DNA of 64,000 nt, from assembly GCA_902625035.1 (NCBI GenBank), contig CACNZK010000002.1, positions 49,599 through 113,598 on the forward strand. Reading direction: 5' to 3'. Under the pieces are notes generated by a model. It saw only the letters and a program-made list of their open reading frames with translations, was not told where the DNA came from and ran no database searches. The DNA is from an uncultured Pelagibacteraceae bacterium. GTDB taxonomy: Bacteria > Pseudomonadota > Alphaproteobacteria > Pelagibacterales > Pelagibacteraceae. The position numbers and the translations under genes were made by a program. Shown here one piece after another: positions 51,333 through 60,292 of the stretch (positions are counted from its first letter, which is position 1; every line of letters starts with the position of its first letter).

Positions 51333-53872
51333 TAATTTATAATAAAGTTAATTAATTTATTTTCTATATATATTGTTTTAATAATTTTTTTATTATCAAT
51401 ATATTTCTTTATTTGATCATCATTTTTAATTTTTTCAATTAAAGATTCTTTATCTATTGATTTATCAATTGTGAAAACCTTCCTTTTTTTACCATTTATT
51501 TGAGTCACAATATTAATTATTTCTTCCTCTAAATATTTTTTTTCGACCAAGGGCCATTGTATATTTTTGACTGGTTGGTCTAGTTTTTCAAGACACTCGT
51601 TCGAATAGTGTGGAATTATAGGATTTATAATTTTGAGAATTTTTATGTAATTTTCATAAAAATTACTTCCCCACTCTGGTTTATTTGTATGTTTATTAAA
51701 AAAAGTGTAGATCTTATAAATAGATGCGATCACTACATTAAAACCAAATCTGTTCAAATCATCTTCTATTTTTTTTATAATTTGATTAGTAAATTTCTCT
51801 AAATCTTCATCAAATTTTGAAAATTGTTTTTTGTTAGAAACGATTTTTTCATTAAGAGACCATAATTTTTGCAAAAATTTAAATGATGCGGAAATTCCAC
51901 TATCTGACCATTGAATATCTTTTTCTGGTGGACTATCAGATAATATAAATAATCTGACCGAATCTGCCCCATATAGATTTATAATTGTTTCCGGATCAAT
52001 TGTATTTTTTTTGGATTTTGACATAGATTCTGAGGGACCAACTATAACTTTTTTTGATGGATCTTTATTTTGAAAAAAATTTTTACCGTCATCACTAAAA
52101 ACATCCTCAGGATAAATCCAATTATTTTTCTCATCTTTATAAGTTTGGTGGCAAACCATACCTTGAGTAAACAAGCCCTCAAAAGGTTCCTTAAGTTTTG
52201 TATCTTTATTATCTAGACTTATCGCCCTCATAAAAAAACGTGAATATAATAGGTGTAATATTGCATGTTCAACACCACCAATATACTGGTCTACTGGCAT
52301 CCAATAATCTATTTCATTATTATCGAATGCTTTTTCTTTATTTTTAGCCGAACAGAATCTAAGAAAATACCAAGAAGAGTCTACAAAAGTATCTAAAGTA
52401 TCCGTTTCTCTTGTACATAATTTACCATTAATCTTAACTTTTTTCCATGTTGTTTGGGAGTCTAATGGATTACCATTTGTGTTCAGATCAATTGAGTCCG
52501 GAAGCTCAACTGGTAAATTTTCTCTCGGTATTTTTACAACATTATCATCATCATCATAAGCTATTGGAATAGGACATCCCCAATATCTTTGTCTAGAAAT
52601 TCCCCAATCTTTTAACCTATAATTAGTTTTTTTCTTACCTAAATTTTTATCTTCTAAAATCTTAATTGTTTCTGTTATTGATTTTTCAGGCACTGAAAGA
52701 CCATTTAAGAATTTAGAATTTATGATCACACCTGCTCCAGTATAAGCTTCATTGTGAACTTCATAATTATCTGTTTCATCTACAGGTTTAACCACAGTTT
52801 TAATTTTAAGATCATACTTTTTTGCAAAGTCGAAATCTCTTTGATCATGAGCAGGGCATCCAAAAACTGCTCCAAAACCATAATCCATTAAAACAAAGTT
52901 AGCAAAATAAACAGGGACTTTTGACTCATTATCCAAAGGATTAATGGCCTCTAACTCAGTTTTAAAACCTATTTTCGTAGCTTGTGCTATCGACTCTTCT
53001 GTTGTTCCTGTTTTTGAACATTCTTTCTTAAATTCAATAAAATCCTTATTATTTTCATAATATTTTGATATTGGGTGGTCTACAGATAATGCTAAAAAAG
53101 AAAATCCAAACAATGTGTCTGGCCTTGTTGTATAGCATCTAATTGATTTAATCTCTTTTGAGCCGGTAATTTGAAAATCTATTTCGCAACCAAATGATTT
53201 CCCTATCCAATTTTTTTGCATTGTTTTTACTTTTTCGGGCCATAAATTTAATTTATTGAGCTCATTTAGAAGGTCTTCAGAAAAATGGGAAATTTTAAAA
53301 AACCATTGGTTTAGTTTTTTTCTTTCAACAACTACCCCGGATCTCCAACCTTTTCCATCAATTACTTGTTCGTTAGCAAGAACTGTTTTATCTACAGGAT
53401 CCCAGTTTACATAACTTTCTTTTCTATAGACAAGACCCTTATCATAAAGATCTAAAAAAATTTTTTGTTGATGTTTATAATAATCTGGTGAACATGTTGA
53501 AATTTCTCTATCCCAATCTATTGAAAGACCAAGCATTTTTAATTGAGATTTCATTACATCGATATTGTTTTCAGTCCAATCTTTTGGGTTTAAGTTGTTT
53601 TGTCTAGCAGCATTTTCCGCTGGCATACCAAAAGAGTCCCATCCCATTGGATGCAGCACATTAAATCCTTTAAGAGTTTTAAATCGTGAAAGAACGTCCC
53701 CTATGGTATAATTTCTAACGTGACCCATGTGAATCTTCCCTGATGGATAGGGAAACATTTCTAAACAATAAAATTTTTTTTTATTTTTATTTATTTCAGA
53801 CTTAAAGATCTTTTCTTTTTCCCAGTAATTTTGCCATTTTCTTTCAGCTAACTTAAAATTATATCTTTCCAC
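51332..53872 (-). CDS. leuS: Leucyl-tRNA synthetase
   Basis: LeuS charges tRNA-Leu. The 846-residue class I synthetase shows HMGH of the HIGH motif at residues 48-51 in [20 protein letters not shown], the editing domain with TTRPDTLFG and [16 protein letters not shown], the leucine-specific region, and MSKSK at 617-621. The start codon is GTG at 53872; no ATG gives a better start. It heads leuS-lptE-holA on the minus strand. Confidence 0.97.
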   Translation of the reverse strand: MERYNFKLAERKWQNYWEKEKIFKSEINKNKKKFYCLEMFPYPSGKIHMGHVRNYTIGDVLSRFKTLKGFNVLHPMGWDSFGMPAENAARQNNLNPKDWTENNIDVMKSQLKMLGLSIDWDREISTCSPDYYKHQQKIFLDLYDKGLVYRKESYVNWDPVDKTVLANEQVIDGKGWRSGVVVERKKLNQWFFKISHFSEDLLNELNKLNLWPEKVKTMQKNWIGKSFGCEIDFQITGSKEIKSIRCYTTRPDTLFGFSFLALSVDHPISKYYENNKDFIEFKKECSKTGTTEESIAQATKIGFKTELEAINPLDNESKVPVYFANFVLMDYGFGAVFGCPAHDQRDFDFAKKYDLKIKTVVKPVDETDNYEVHNEAYTGAGVIINSKFLNGLSVPEKSITETIKILEDKNLGKKKTNYRLKDWGISRQRYWGCPIPIAYDDDDNVVKIPRENLPVELPDSIDLNTNGNPLDSQTTWKKVKINGKLCTRETDTLDTFVDSSWYFLRFCSAKNKEKAFDNNEIDYWMPVDQYIGGVEHAILHLLYSRFFMRAISLDNKDTKLKEPFEGLFTQGMVCHQTYKDEKNNWIYPEDVFSDDGKNFFQNKDPSKKVIVGPSESMSKSKKNTIDPETIINLYGADSVRLFILSDSPPEKDIQWSDSGISASFKFLQKLWSLNEKIVSNKKQFSKFDEDLEKFTNQIIKKIEDDLNRFGFNVVIASIYKIYTFFNKHTNKPEWGSNFYENYIKILKIINPIIPHYSNECLEKLDQPVKNIQWPLVEKKYLEEEIINIVTQINGKKRKVFTIDKSIDKESLIEKIKNDDQIKKYIDNKKIIKTIYIENKLINFIIN

Positions 53873-53883
53873 AATTTTTTGGA

Positions 53884-54471
53884 TTAATTTTTTGGTCTTC
53901 TATTTTTGCTAGCGTCACCTATTTCGTAAGGATTTTCTTTTTTATATTTTTCAATAATATCTTTTTCATATTTTGTTGCTCTTCTAAGTATATTCAAATT
54001 AAGATCAGCAACAATGTCAGTATTATTTTTACTAATTGAGCAATTTGTTAAACCTTCAGAGCATTTTTTTAAAAATACATTTATATCTAATGCATCAGAT
54101 CTAATTTCATTAGTTAGAAATCTTACAGAAATTTTAACAGACTCGTTTGGTGTATTGTTTTCACTGTACCAATCTGTAACAACAATACCCCCACTATAGT
54201 TAGCTGAAACTAATGGCATAAAGTCTAGGGTGTCTAATGTAGCTCTCCATAAAGGGTTTGAACTTGCAAAATCATAATTATTATCTTTCTTTAATTGGTT
54301 CATAAGTCTGAAACCTTTTCCTTCTTCCATATTTTTTTTCACTCTTTCTCTAACATTAATTGGAACATCTTTTTCTGCATTTACTTTTTTGTATTTAAAT
54401 GGCCCGCAAGCACTTTGAGGTAACAAGACTATAATTGATAGAAAAGTAATTATTAAGCGTTTTGAAATCAT
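53884..54471 (-). CDS. DUF3576 lipoprotein
   Basis: A 195-residue predicted lipoprotein. The signal peptide ends in a lipobox LLPQSACG with C22. The body contains [31 protein letters not shown], the hallmark of DUF3576, followed by [27 protein letters not shown]3576 members are alphaproteobacterial, usually encoded beside leuS as here, and of unknown function. I start at ATG 54471; a GTG at 54501 adds only non-signal residues. Confidence 0.88.
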   Translation of the reverse strand: MISKRLIITFLSIIVLLPQSACGPFKYKKVNAEKDVPINVRERVKKNMEEGKGFRLMNQLKKDNNYDFASSNPLWRATLDTLDFMPLVSANYSGGIVVTDWYSENNTPNESVKISVRFLTNEIRSDALDINVFLKKCSEGLTNCSISKNNTDIVADLNLNILRRATKYEKDIIEKYKKENPYEIGDASKNRRPKN

Positions 54472-54595
54472 GATTTTTACTAAAATATAAGTACTTAGCA
54501 CAATATATTACCTTTAAAATTAGAATATGTTCATTTTAAAATAACCAGGGAATTATGCGCTTAATAGTGATGTAAAAATGCAACACTATGATAAA

Positions 54596-54681
54596 TTATA
54601 ACTATTTTTATGAAAATTTGCTAAGAAATCCACTATTTTTTGCTAAAACAGCGATGTTTATAATTAATTATAAAAAAGGAG
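54596..54681 (+). promoter_or_regulatory. Promoter and ribosome site of the porin gene
   Basis: A perfect -10 hexamer TATAAT lies at 54659-54664 and a strong Shine-Dalgarno AAGGAG at 54676-54681, eight bases before the porin ATG. No good -35 is seen; T-rich DNA stands there. Upstream are direct repeats: TTTGCTAA at 54617-54624 and 54639-54646 (22 bases apart, two helical turns) and ACTATTTTT at 54601-54609 and 54632-54640. These could bind a regulator or be by chance. The remaining upstream gap shows nothing clear. Confidence 0.5.
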
Positions 54682-54688
54682 TAAATTT

Positions 54689-55624
54689 ATGAACAAAGTA
54701 ACAAAAGTAGGTTTAACTGCTTTAGCTACTTCACTAGTTGCAACAGCATCTTATGCTGGTGAGCTAAGTGTTTCAGGTGGCGCGTCGTTAACTTATACTG
54801 GTCTAGACTCAAGATCTGATGCAAATCCTTGGGGAATGGGTGACAGTGTTAAGTTTAACGGAAGTGGTGACCTAGATAATGGTATGACTGTATCAGTCTA
54901 CTATGAATTAGATGGTGGTACATATGATGACTACAATCTAAAACTAGGAATGGGTGATATGGGTACATTGTCATTCTCAGGTGCTTCATCAAGTGGAAGC
55001 GGAGTAGACTCTGTAAAAGATATCGTTCCAAAAGCTTATACGCCAGTATACGAAGCTGCTGACGAAGTTGGTGGTGCTGCTGACAATGGTTTACTTGATA
55101 CTTCAGGTAACAATCAAACTGGTCAGTGGGGATATGACGTAACTGCTGCAGGTTTTGATTTATCTGTATCTTACAACCCGAAACCAGCTGCTGCAGCTGC
55201 TGCTGAAACAGGTTATTCTGTTTCTTACAGTGGTTTAATGGATGGTTTAACACTAGTTTACGGTGTGTTTGATGATGGTGATATAGCTGAAAATGATACT
55301 ATGGGTGTGAAATACACTATGGGTAACATGACAGCTGCTATCCAAGCAACTAACGTAGATTATGAAGCAACTACTTCAACAGACCAAGACGCTACTCACA
55401 TGGGTATCTCTTTAGCGATCAACGATGATCTAACTGTTTCTGCAGGTAGACAAGAAGTTGAGTTCGATGGTGTTGGAGAAGATGAAGTTAACACAGGTAT
55501 ACAAGCATCGTACACTATGGGTTCAATTTCATTAACAGCTGCTATCAACAGTGTTGAAAGTGCTGGTGGAACTGCAAACAAAGACGCGGAAGCATCAATT
55601 TTCGTGGCTTCATTCGCATTCTAA
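54689..55624 (+). CDS. Outer-membrane porin
   Basis: A 311-residue protein with a classic signal peptide (residues 1-23, cleavage after ASYA) and a mature part of short alternating beta strands rich in Gly, Ser, Asp, Thr and Tyr, ending in FVASFAF. The terminal Phe is the BAM recognition signature of outer-membrane barrels. The style matches alphaproteobacterial general porins (GASLTYTG at the start of the barrel). An Ala-rich loop lies near residues 169-175. Strong ribosome site, strong terminator and C-rich codon choice point to abundant expression. Solute selectivity is not readable. Confidence 0.9.
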   Translation: MNKVTKVGLTALATSLVATASYAGELSVSGGASLTYTGLDSRSDANPWGMGDSVKFNGSGDLDNGMTVSVYYELDGGTYDDYNLKLGMGDMGTLSFSGASSSGSGVDSVKDIVPKAYTPVYEAADEVGGAADNGLLDTSGNNQTGQWGYDVTAAGFDLSVSYNPKPAAAAAAETGYSVSYSGLMDGLTLVYGVFDDGDIAENDTMGVKYTMGNMTAAIQATNVDYEATTSTDQDATHMGISLAINDDLTVSAGRQEVEFDGVGEDEVNTGIQASYTMGSISLTAAINSVESAGGTANKDAEASIFVASFAF

Positions 55625-55641
55625 TCATAATTTTTGATTTT

Positions 55642-55674
55642 AAAAGAGGCCCCTTTTTAGGGGCCTTTTTTTTT
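55642..55674 (+). terminator. Rho-independent terminator of the porin gene
   Basis: AGGCCCCT (55647-55654) pairs perfectly with AGGGGCCT (55659-55666) around TTTT, followed by eight T. It starts about 20 bases after the porin stop. The poly-A side facing the convergent ThiE-like gene could also let it work on the minus strand. Confidence 0.92.
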
Positions 55675-56206
55675 ATGTAAAGTAAGAAATTCCTGCAAAA
55701 CCAAACGGTTTAATCAAGTATAGTTTTTTAATATTTTTATTATTAATCCCACCTAACGCTATATCTTCCATAGATGATAATTTTCTTAGACTTAAATATC
55801 TAAATATACCTAATTGATTATTTCTTTTTTTCTTAAAAATAGGAGATAAAAAAATCTTTTCTACACCTTGATGTTCTTTAATTTTGATTTCTTTTAAATT
55901 ATGTGCAGACCCTATAATTTCAAAGTTTTTTTTATTAATAAATGATTTTATAATTAATTCTTTATTCCCAGAGGAAATATATAGACCATCAGCATTAATT
56001 TTGTGTGCTAATTTAATGTTATTCCTCACATAAAGTTTTTTTTGATATTTTTTACAGAAATTACGTAATTTTTCTAAGTCTTTTAGCTTAGTTTCTTTAT
56101 TTTTATTTCTCCAAATTAAAGATATATTTTTATCTAAATTAATTAGATGAGAATAATCAATCTTATCTATAAAATAATATTGTTTTAGATTTTTAAGATG
56201 CATCAT
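55673..56206 (-). CDS. ThiE/TenI-like thiamine-phosphate synthase family protein, diverged
   Basis: A 177-residue protein with the second half of the ThiE/TenI TIM-barrel pattern: ADGLYISSGNK, IIGSAHNLKEIKIKEHQGVEKIFLSPIFKKKRNN in parts, ALGGINNKNI and FGFAGISYF. ThiE joins HMP-PP and HET-P to thiamine phosphate. The acidic and Asn residues that I expect for magnesium and diphosphate (ND-type loop; GQxD loop) read VRNN and SSGN, so catalysis is uncertain and the protein may be TenI-like or a pseudo-enzyme. The start is ATG at 56206 or 56203, overlapping the divergent yggS start. Confidence 0.7.
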   Translation of the reverse strand: MMHLKNLKQYYFIDKIDYSHLINLDKNISLIWRNKNKETKLKDLEKLRNFCKKYQKKLYVRNNIKLAHKINADGLYISSGNKELIIKSFINKKNFEIIGSAHNLKEIKIKEHQGVEKIFLSPIFKKKRNNQLGIFRYLSLRKLSSMEDIALGGINNKNIKKLYLIKPFGFAGISYFT

Positions 56207-56863
56207 ACACAGATTAACTTAATTGAAATAAACAAAAAAATTAAGAATAAAATTAATGATCTCTCCTTATCTGAATATAATCCTAAAGTTATTGCAGTAT
56301 CAAAAACCTTTTCAGAGGAAGATATAATACCATTAATTGAATATGGTCATTGTGATTTTGGGGAAAACAAAGTTCAGGAAGCACAAAAAAAATGGCCAAA
56401 ACTTAAGGAATTAAATAAAAATTTGAGGCTACATATGCTTGGTAGGCTACAAACTAACAAAGTCAAAAATGCAGTTGAAATCTTTGATTACATCCATTCT
56501 TTGGATAGTTTAAAACTCGCTAATAAGATTTCAAATGAAATACATAAAAAACGCAAGAAAATAAAAATTTTTATTCAGATTAATTTAGGTGGTGAAAAAC
56601 AAAAATCTGGAATTGAACCATCAGATTTAGAAGAATTTTATAATAATTGTAAAACATTAAAATTAGATATTATAGGAACTATGTGTATTCCCCCAGATAG
56701 TCATGACCCAAGACACTTTTTTAAAGATCTAATGCAACTGAATAAAAAAATTAATCTTACCGAAATTAGCATGGGTATGACCAATGATTATCTTGATGCT
56801 TTGGAATATAATTCGACTTATCTAAGAATTGGTACAGGGATTTTTGGGAAAAGAACTAAGTAA
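56198..56863 (+). CDS. yggS: YggS-family pyridoxal-phosphate homeostasis protein
   Basis: A 221-residue PLP-binding TIM-barrel protein that buffers PLP; it has no known catalytic reaction. Motifs are VIAVSKTFSEEDI with PLP-binding K36, DFGENKVQEA, LHMLGRLQTNKVKNA, IHSLDSLKLA, IQINLGGEKQKSGI, and the C-terminal EISMGMTNDYLDALEYNSTYLRIGTGIFG. Its ATG at 56198 lies inside the 5' end of the divergent ThiE-like gene. The 3' end overlaps the convergent L,D-transpeptidase gene by 8 bases. Confidence 0.95.
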   Translation: MHHTQINLIEINKKIKNKINDLSLSEYNPKVIAVSKTFSEEDIIPLIEYGHCDFGENKVQEAQKKWPKLKELNKNLRLHMLGRLQTNKVKNAVEIFDYIHSLDSLKLANKISNEIHKKRKKIKIFIQINLGGEKQKSGIEPSDLEEFYNNCKTLKLDIIGTMCIPPDSHDPRHFFKDLMQLNKKINLTEISMGMTNDYLDALEYNSTYLRIGTGIFGKRTK

Positions 56864-57353
56864 TTTTTATTTTTGTTTTTTTGTTAATCAATTTATTTAA
56901 AATTAAAAAATCTTTTTTTTTGATTGCGACACATCCTTTGGTAGCGGAATAATTTTTTGTTAAATGCAAAAAAATAGCACTCCCTTTATTTTTTTTAACT
57001 TTTTTGTAATTGTATTTTATTAAAATTAACAAATCATATTTATTGTCTTTTCTATAGAGTTTTTCATAGCCTGATTTAAGGTTTTTTTTAATTTTTATTA
57101 ACTTGTTATAATTTTTGCTATTAGGATCGTCACACCATCCCATATTTTTTTTAATTTTATATATTTTAATTTTAGATATAGGTTTTTCTATGCGGTCTGA
57201 TCTATAGTAAATATCACCTAGATCAAAAATGCCAATAGGCGTTTTATAATCACCTTCAGTCTTATTCTTGCTAAACCCTTTTTTTCCTACTGAGCATTTA
57301 AACTTAAATTCATCAATCAAAAGAGTTTCTTTATTTTTGATAATAATTGTCAT
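56856..57353 (-). CDS. L,D-transpeptidase (YkuD) family protein
   Basis: A 165-residue protein with the YkuD catalytic fold, which cross-links peptidoglycan through L,D bonds or attaches proteins to it. The sequence has GKKGFSKNKTEGDYKTPIGIFDLGD near residues 23-47 and the catalytic HLTKNYSATKGCVAI with C141. No signal peptide is visible from the ATG at 57353, which is odd for a periplasmic enzyme but common for this short subgroup. It overlaps yggS at its 3' end and is divergent from the regulator gene. Confidence 0.85.
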   Translation of the reverse strand: MTIIIKNKETLLIDEFKFKCSVGKKGFSKNKTEGDYKTPIGIFDLGDIYYRSDRIEKPISKIKIYKIKKNMGWCDDPNSKNYNKLIKIKKNLKSGYEKLYRKDNKYDLLILIKYNYKKVKKNKGSAIFLHLTKNYSATKGCVAIKKKDFLILNKLINKKTKIKIT

Positions 57354-57364
57354 ATTTTAAAAAA

Positions 57365-57925
57365 ATGCATTCAAAAATTTTAATAATTTATGAATACAAA
57401 AATTTATTCGAAATATTAAACGAAATTGCTGAAAGTTTAAATTTCAAAATCTTATATTGTGATAAAAAAGAATATGATCAAATAAAATTTGATCCAAATA
57501 ACAATTATTTAACAATATCTCAAAAAAAAATTGATGGCATTAGTAACCTTTTAATATTGAGTAATTTACCTTTAAAATTAGAAAAAATTATAGAAATCAT
57601 AAACATTAATTTTTTAAGAAATAAATTTGTTAATCAATCGAGTATAAAAATTGGAAAATATAATTTGGATCTAAATTCAAGAAAAATATCTTTTAAAGAT
57701 AAAAATTTAGATTTGACAGAAAGAGAAACAAATCTAATTATTTTTATAAATGACAGAAAAAATGTTTCAGTAAAAGATTTACAAAAAAGTGTTTGGGATT
57801 ATTCGCCAAACTTAGAAACTCATACCGTTGAAACACATATTTACAGGTTGAGAAAGAAGATGAAAGAAATTTTTGGTGATGAAAATTTTATTTTTAATAA
57901 TGATAATGGTTATTCGATCAATTGA
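57365..57925 (+). CDS. Orphan OmpR/PhoB-type DNA-binding protein with a degenerate receiver
   Basis: A 186-residue protein. The C-terminal half (about residues 95-186) is a winged helix of the OmpR family: LDLTERETNLIIFINDRKNVSVKDLQKSVWDYSPNLETHTVETHIYRLRKKMKEIFGD, in parts, and GYSIN at the end. The first ~80 residues look like a shortened receiver: the start SKILIIYEYKN lacks the acidic pair and no phospho-acceptor Asp is found. It is therefore unlikely to be controlled by a histidine kinase. I start at ATG 57365; a TTG at 57347 would overlap the divergent L,D-transpeptidase gene. No kinase is near. Confidence 0.85.
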   Translation: MHSKILIIYEYKNLFEILNEIAESLNFKILYCDKKEYDQIKFDPNNNYLTISQKKIDGISNLLILSNLPLKLEKIIEIININFLRNKFVNQSSIKIGKYNLDLNSRKISFKDKNLDLTERETNLIIFINDRKNVSVKDLQKSVWDYSPNLETHTVETHIYRLRKKMKEIFGDENFIFNNDNGYSIN

Positions 57926-57930
57926 TATTA

Positions 57931-58857
57931 TTAAATCCTTGCTCCAATTTTTTGAATAATTTTAGAGGATAACTCCGTTCCTTTAATCAAACAATCTTTT
58001 GCCTCAAAATTATTAATCACACCGTGCAAGTATCCTGCAGCAAACAAATCTCCAGCACCTGTTAAATCTCTTATCCTTAAATTAGACTGAGCTTTTATTT
58101 CTGATATTTCATTCTGATTAATTGAAATAGCACCTTTTTCACCTCTTGTGATTACGATATTTTTTTTTGTTTCTTTTGAAAACGAAATAGCTTCATCAAA
58201 CGTTTTAGCATTTATTAATGATAAAATTTCTTGTTCATTTGCAAAGATAATATCCAATTTATTTTTTACTAATTCTAAAAAATTTGATTTATGTCTTTCT
58301 ACACAAAATAAGTCTGATAAAGACATGGCAACCTTTTTTGAGTGTGTGATCGCTTTGTCAAAAGCTTTTCTAGGATCACCTTCATCCCACAGATAACCTT
58401 CCAAAAAAATCATTTCTGCATTTTTAATATCCTCTTCTTTAATATCTTTATCATTGATTTTTCCTGCTGTGCCAAGGAATGTGCACATTGTTCTTTCAGA
58501 ATCTGGTGTAATTAAAATTAAGCAAGATCCAGTTGGAATTTGCTCCTCTTTTTTTTCATATAAATATTTTACTTTCTCTTTATATAAACCTTCTTCATAT
58601 TTTTGGCCTAGCTCGTCATTGCTTACCTTTCCAATAAACCCAACATCATTTTTTAATTGAGAAAGACCAACAATTGAATTTGCAACAGAGCCACCTGAGA
58701 TAGTTTCTTCAATTTTTAAAGATGAAAGTAACTTTTTAAATTCTACTTCATCAACTAACTTCATAGTACTTTTTGTGAGTGAATGATTTATTAGAAAATC
58801 GTCTGATACTTTACAAAGTACATCAACAATAGCATTTCCAATTCCTAAAATTTTCAT
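57931..58857 (-). CDS. PfkB-family carbohydrate/nucleoside kinase
   Basis: A 308-residue ribokinase-fold kinase. It begins KILGIGNAIVDVLCKVSDDF, has SGGSVANSIVGLSQL near residue 55, NDELGQKYEEGL, TGSCLILITPDSERTMCTFLG, and the catalytic anion hole DLTGAGDLFAAGYLHG near residue 268. The N-terminal style resembles adenosine kinase-like members of alphaproteobacteria. The substrate (adenosine or a sugar) is not certain. It overlaps the nth stop by one base. Confidence 0.88.
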   Translation of the reverse strand: MKILGIGNAIVDVLCKVSDDFLINHSLTKSTMKLVDEVEFKKLLSSLKIEETISGGSVANSIVGLSQLKNDVGFIGKVSNDELGQKYEEGLYKEKVKYLYEKKEEQIPTGSCLILITPDSERTMCTFLGTAGKINDKDIKEEDIKNAEMIFLEGYLWDEGDPRKAFDKAITHSKKVAMSLSDLFCVERHKSNFLELVKNKLDIIFANEQEILSLINAKTFDEAISFSKETKKNIVITRGEKGAISINQNEISEIKAQSNLRIRDLTGAGDLFAAGYLHGVINNFEAKDCLIKGTELSSKIIQKIGARI

Positions 58858-59510
58858 TAAGGTTTTTTTGCAATAAATGGTTTTTTTCGATTAGGATAAC
58901 AAGAAGTACAAATTTTACAACTTAATCCATAACAACTCCTAGCTTTGCAATATTCCCTTCCATAATAAATTATTTGTAAATGTAATTTGTTCCAATATTT
59001 TTTAGGAAACAATCTTTTCAGATCATTTTCTGTTTGAACAACATTTTTTCCATTTGTTAATCCCCATCTTTGGGCCAACCTATGAATGTGAGTATCTATA
59101 GCAAAAGCCGAATGACCAAAACCTTGAGACATTACCACGCTAGCAGTTTTATGTCCCACACCTGGTAATTTTTCAAGTTCTTCAAAAGTTCTGGGTACTT
59201 TACCATCATAATCTTTAATAAGTATTCTTGATAAATTATAAATACTTTTTGCCTTAATCCTGAAAATACCAATTTTTTTAATTAATGTTTCTATTTTTTT
59301 TCTTCCTAATTTAACAAAGTGTTCTGGTTTGTAATATTTGGGGTAAATGTTCTTAGTTACATTATTTACATTAACATCTGTACATTGAGCAGAAAGAAGA
59401 ACAGATATTAAAAGAGTAAATACATTTCGACTTTTGAGAGGGACTTTTATACTTGGATATGTTTTATTCAGTATTTTAAGTATTACTTTTGCTCTTTGAA
59501 TTTCATTCAT
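58857..59510 (-). CDS. nth: Endonuclease III (DNA glycosylase/AP lyase)
   Basis: Nth removes oxidised pyrimidines and cuts the abasic site. The 217-residue protein has the helix-hairpin-helix LPGVGHKTASVV with catalytic K121, and AIDTHIHRLAQRWGL with D139. The C-terminal iron-sulfur loop has five cysteines (C188, C193, C198, C201, C204) in a spacing unlike the usual C-x6-C-x2-C-x5-C. I start at ATG 59510, which shares one base with the dapB stop; the longer reading to 59570 would run 20 residues into dapB. Confidence 0.95.
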   Translation of the reverse strand: MNEIQRAKVILKILNKTYPSIKVPLKSRNVFTLLISVLLSAQCTDVNVNNVTKNIYPKYYKPEHFVKLGRKKIETLIKKIGIFRIKAKSIYNLSRILIKDYDGKVPRTFEELEKLPGVGHKTASVVMSQGFGHSAFAIDTHIHRLAQRWGLTNGKNVVQTENDLKRLFPKKYWNKLHLQIIYYGREYCKARSCYGLSCKICTSCYPNRKKPFIAKKP

Positions 59511-60292
59511 TATTTGAAATTCATTAAGTCTCTCATGGAATACAAACCAGCTTTTTTCCTCATTAACCAACTAGCAGCTGTAAGCGCACCTTCAGAATAA
59601 AGTGCTCTATCAAATGCTTCATGATTAAGTCTTATTATTTCTTTTCCACTGGAAAATAAAACCTCATGCTCACCAATAATTTTACCTTTTCTTAATGAAT
59701 TAAAATTTATTTTCTTTCCATAAGGAAATCTTTTTTTATTTAAATATTTTTTACCCACAATTCCATAAAAGTTTTTGTTTTTCCCTATTGCAATTCCTTG
59801 ACCTAACATTAATGCTGTACCAGATGGGTAATCTTTTTTAAACTTATGGTGAGTTTCTAGAATTTTACTTAGAAAATTATTACCTAAAGATTTTGATGCT
59901 ATTTCAGTTAAATACATCAAAAGATTAATTCCAAGACTCATATTTCCAGCTTTGAGAATTGGAATTTTTTTTGAAATTTTTTTTATTATATTTTCTTCTT
60001 TTAAAGTGAAACCTGTAGTTCCAATTATTACCCTTTTTTTCTGTTTTGCAGCAATATTAAGAACATCAAGCGTACATTCTGGAATCGTAAAATCTATTAT
60101 GACGTCACTTTTCTTAAAAGCTTCTGCGCTATTTAATTTTGGTAAAATACCAATGATTTTTTTTCTTTGTAATTTATTTTCTGTGAGACTACTGATCTTA
60201 AATCTTTTGTCTTTGTTTGCAGATTTGATAAGTTGCTGCCCCATTCTACCAAGACATCCGGTAATTGTTAAATTTATTTTTCTAGTTTTCAT
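59510..60292 (-). CDS. dapB: 4-hydroxy-tetrahydrodipicolinate reductase
   Basis: DapB reduces HTPA to tetrahydrodipicolinate in lysine and peptidoglycan-precursor synthesis. The 260-residue protein has the nucleotide loop TGCLGRMGQQL near residue 12, DFTIPECTLD, the GTTGF motif, NMSLGINLLM, the substrate motif HHKFKKDYPSGTA with the catalytic His and Lys, and the C-terminal HEAFDRALYSEGALTAASWL. I start at ATG 60292; TTG 60298 is less likely. It overlaps the sulfotransferase gene by 11 bases and nth by one. Confidence 0.96.
   Translation of the reverse strand: MKTRKINLTITGCLGRMGQQLIKSANKDKRFKISSLTENKLQRKKIIGILPKLNSAEAFKKSDVIIDFTIPECTLDVLNIAAKQKKRVIIGTTGFTLKEENIIKKISKKIPILKAGNMSLGINLLMYLTEIASKSLGNNFLSKILETHHKFKKDYPSGTALMLGQGIAIGKNKNFYGIVGKKYLNKKRFPYGKKINFNSLRKGKIIGEHEVLFSSGKEIIRLNHEAFDRALYSEGALTAASWLMRKKAGLYSMRDLMNFK

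Noticed and set aside
54855..55253. Long minus-strand open frame inside the porin gene, rich in Gln, His and Leu
   Set aside because: It is the antisense reading of Gly/Ser/Asp-rich porin codons, has no homology-like motif or ribosome site, and lies fully inside a well-supported gene.
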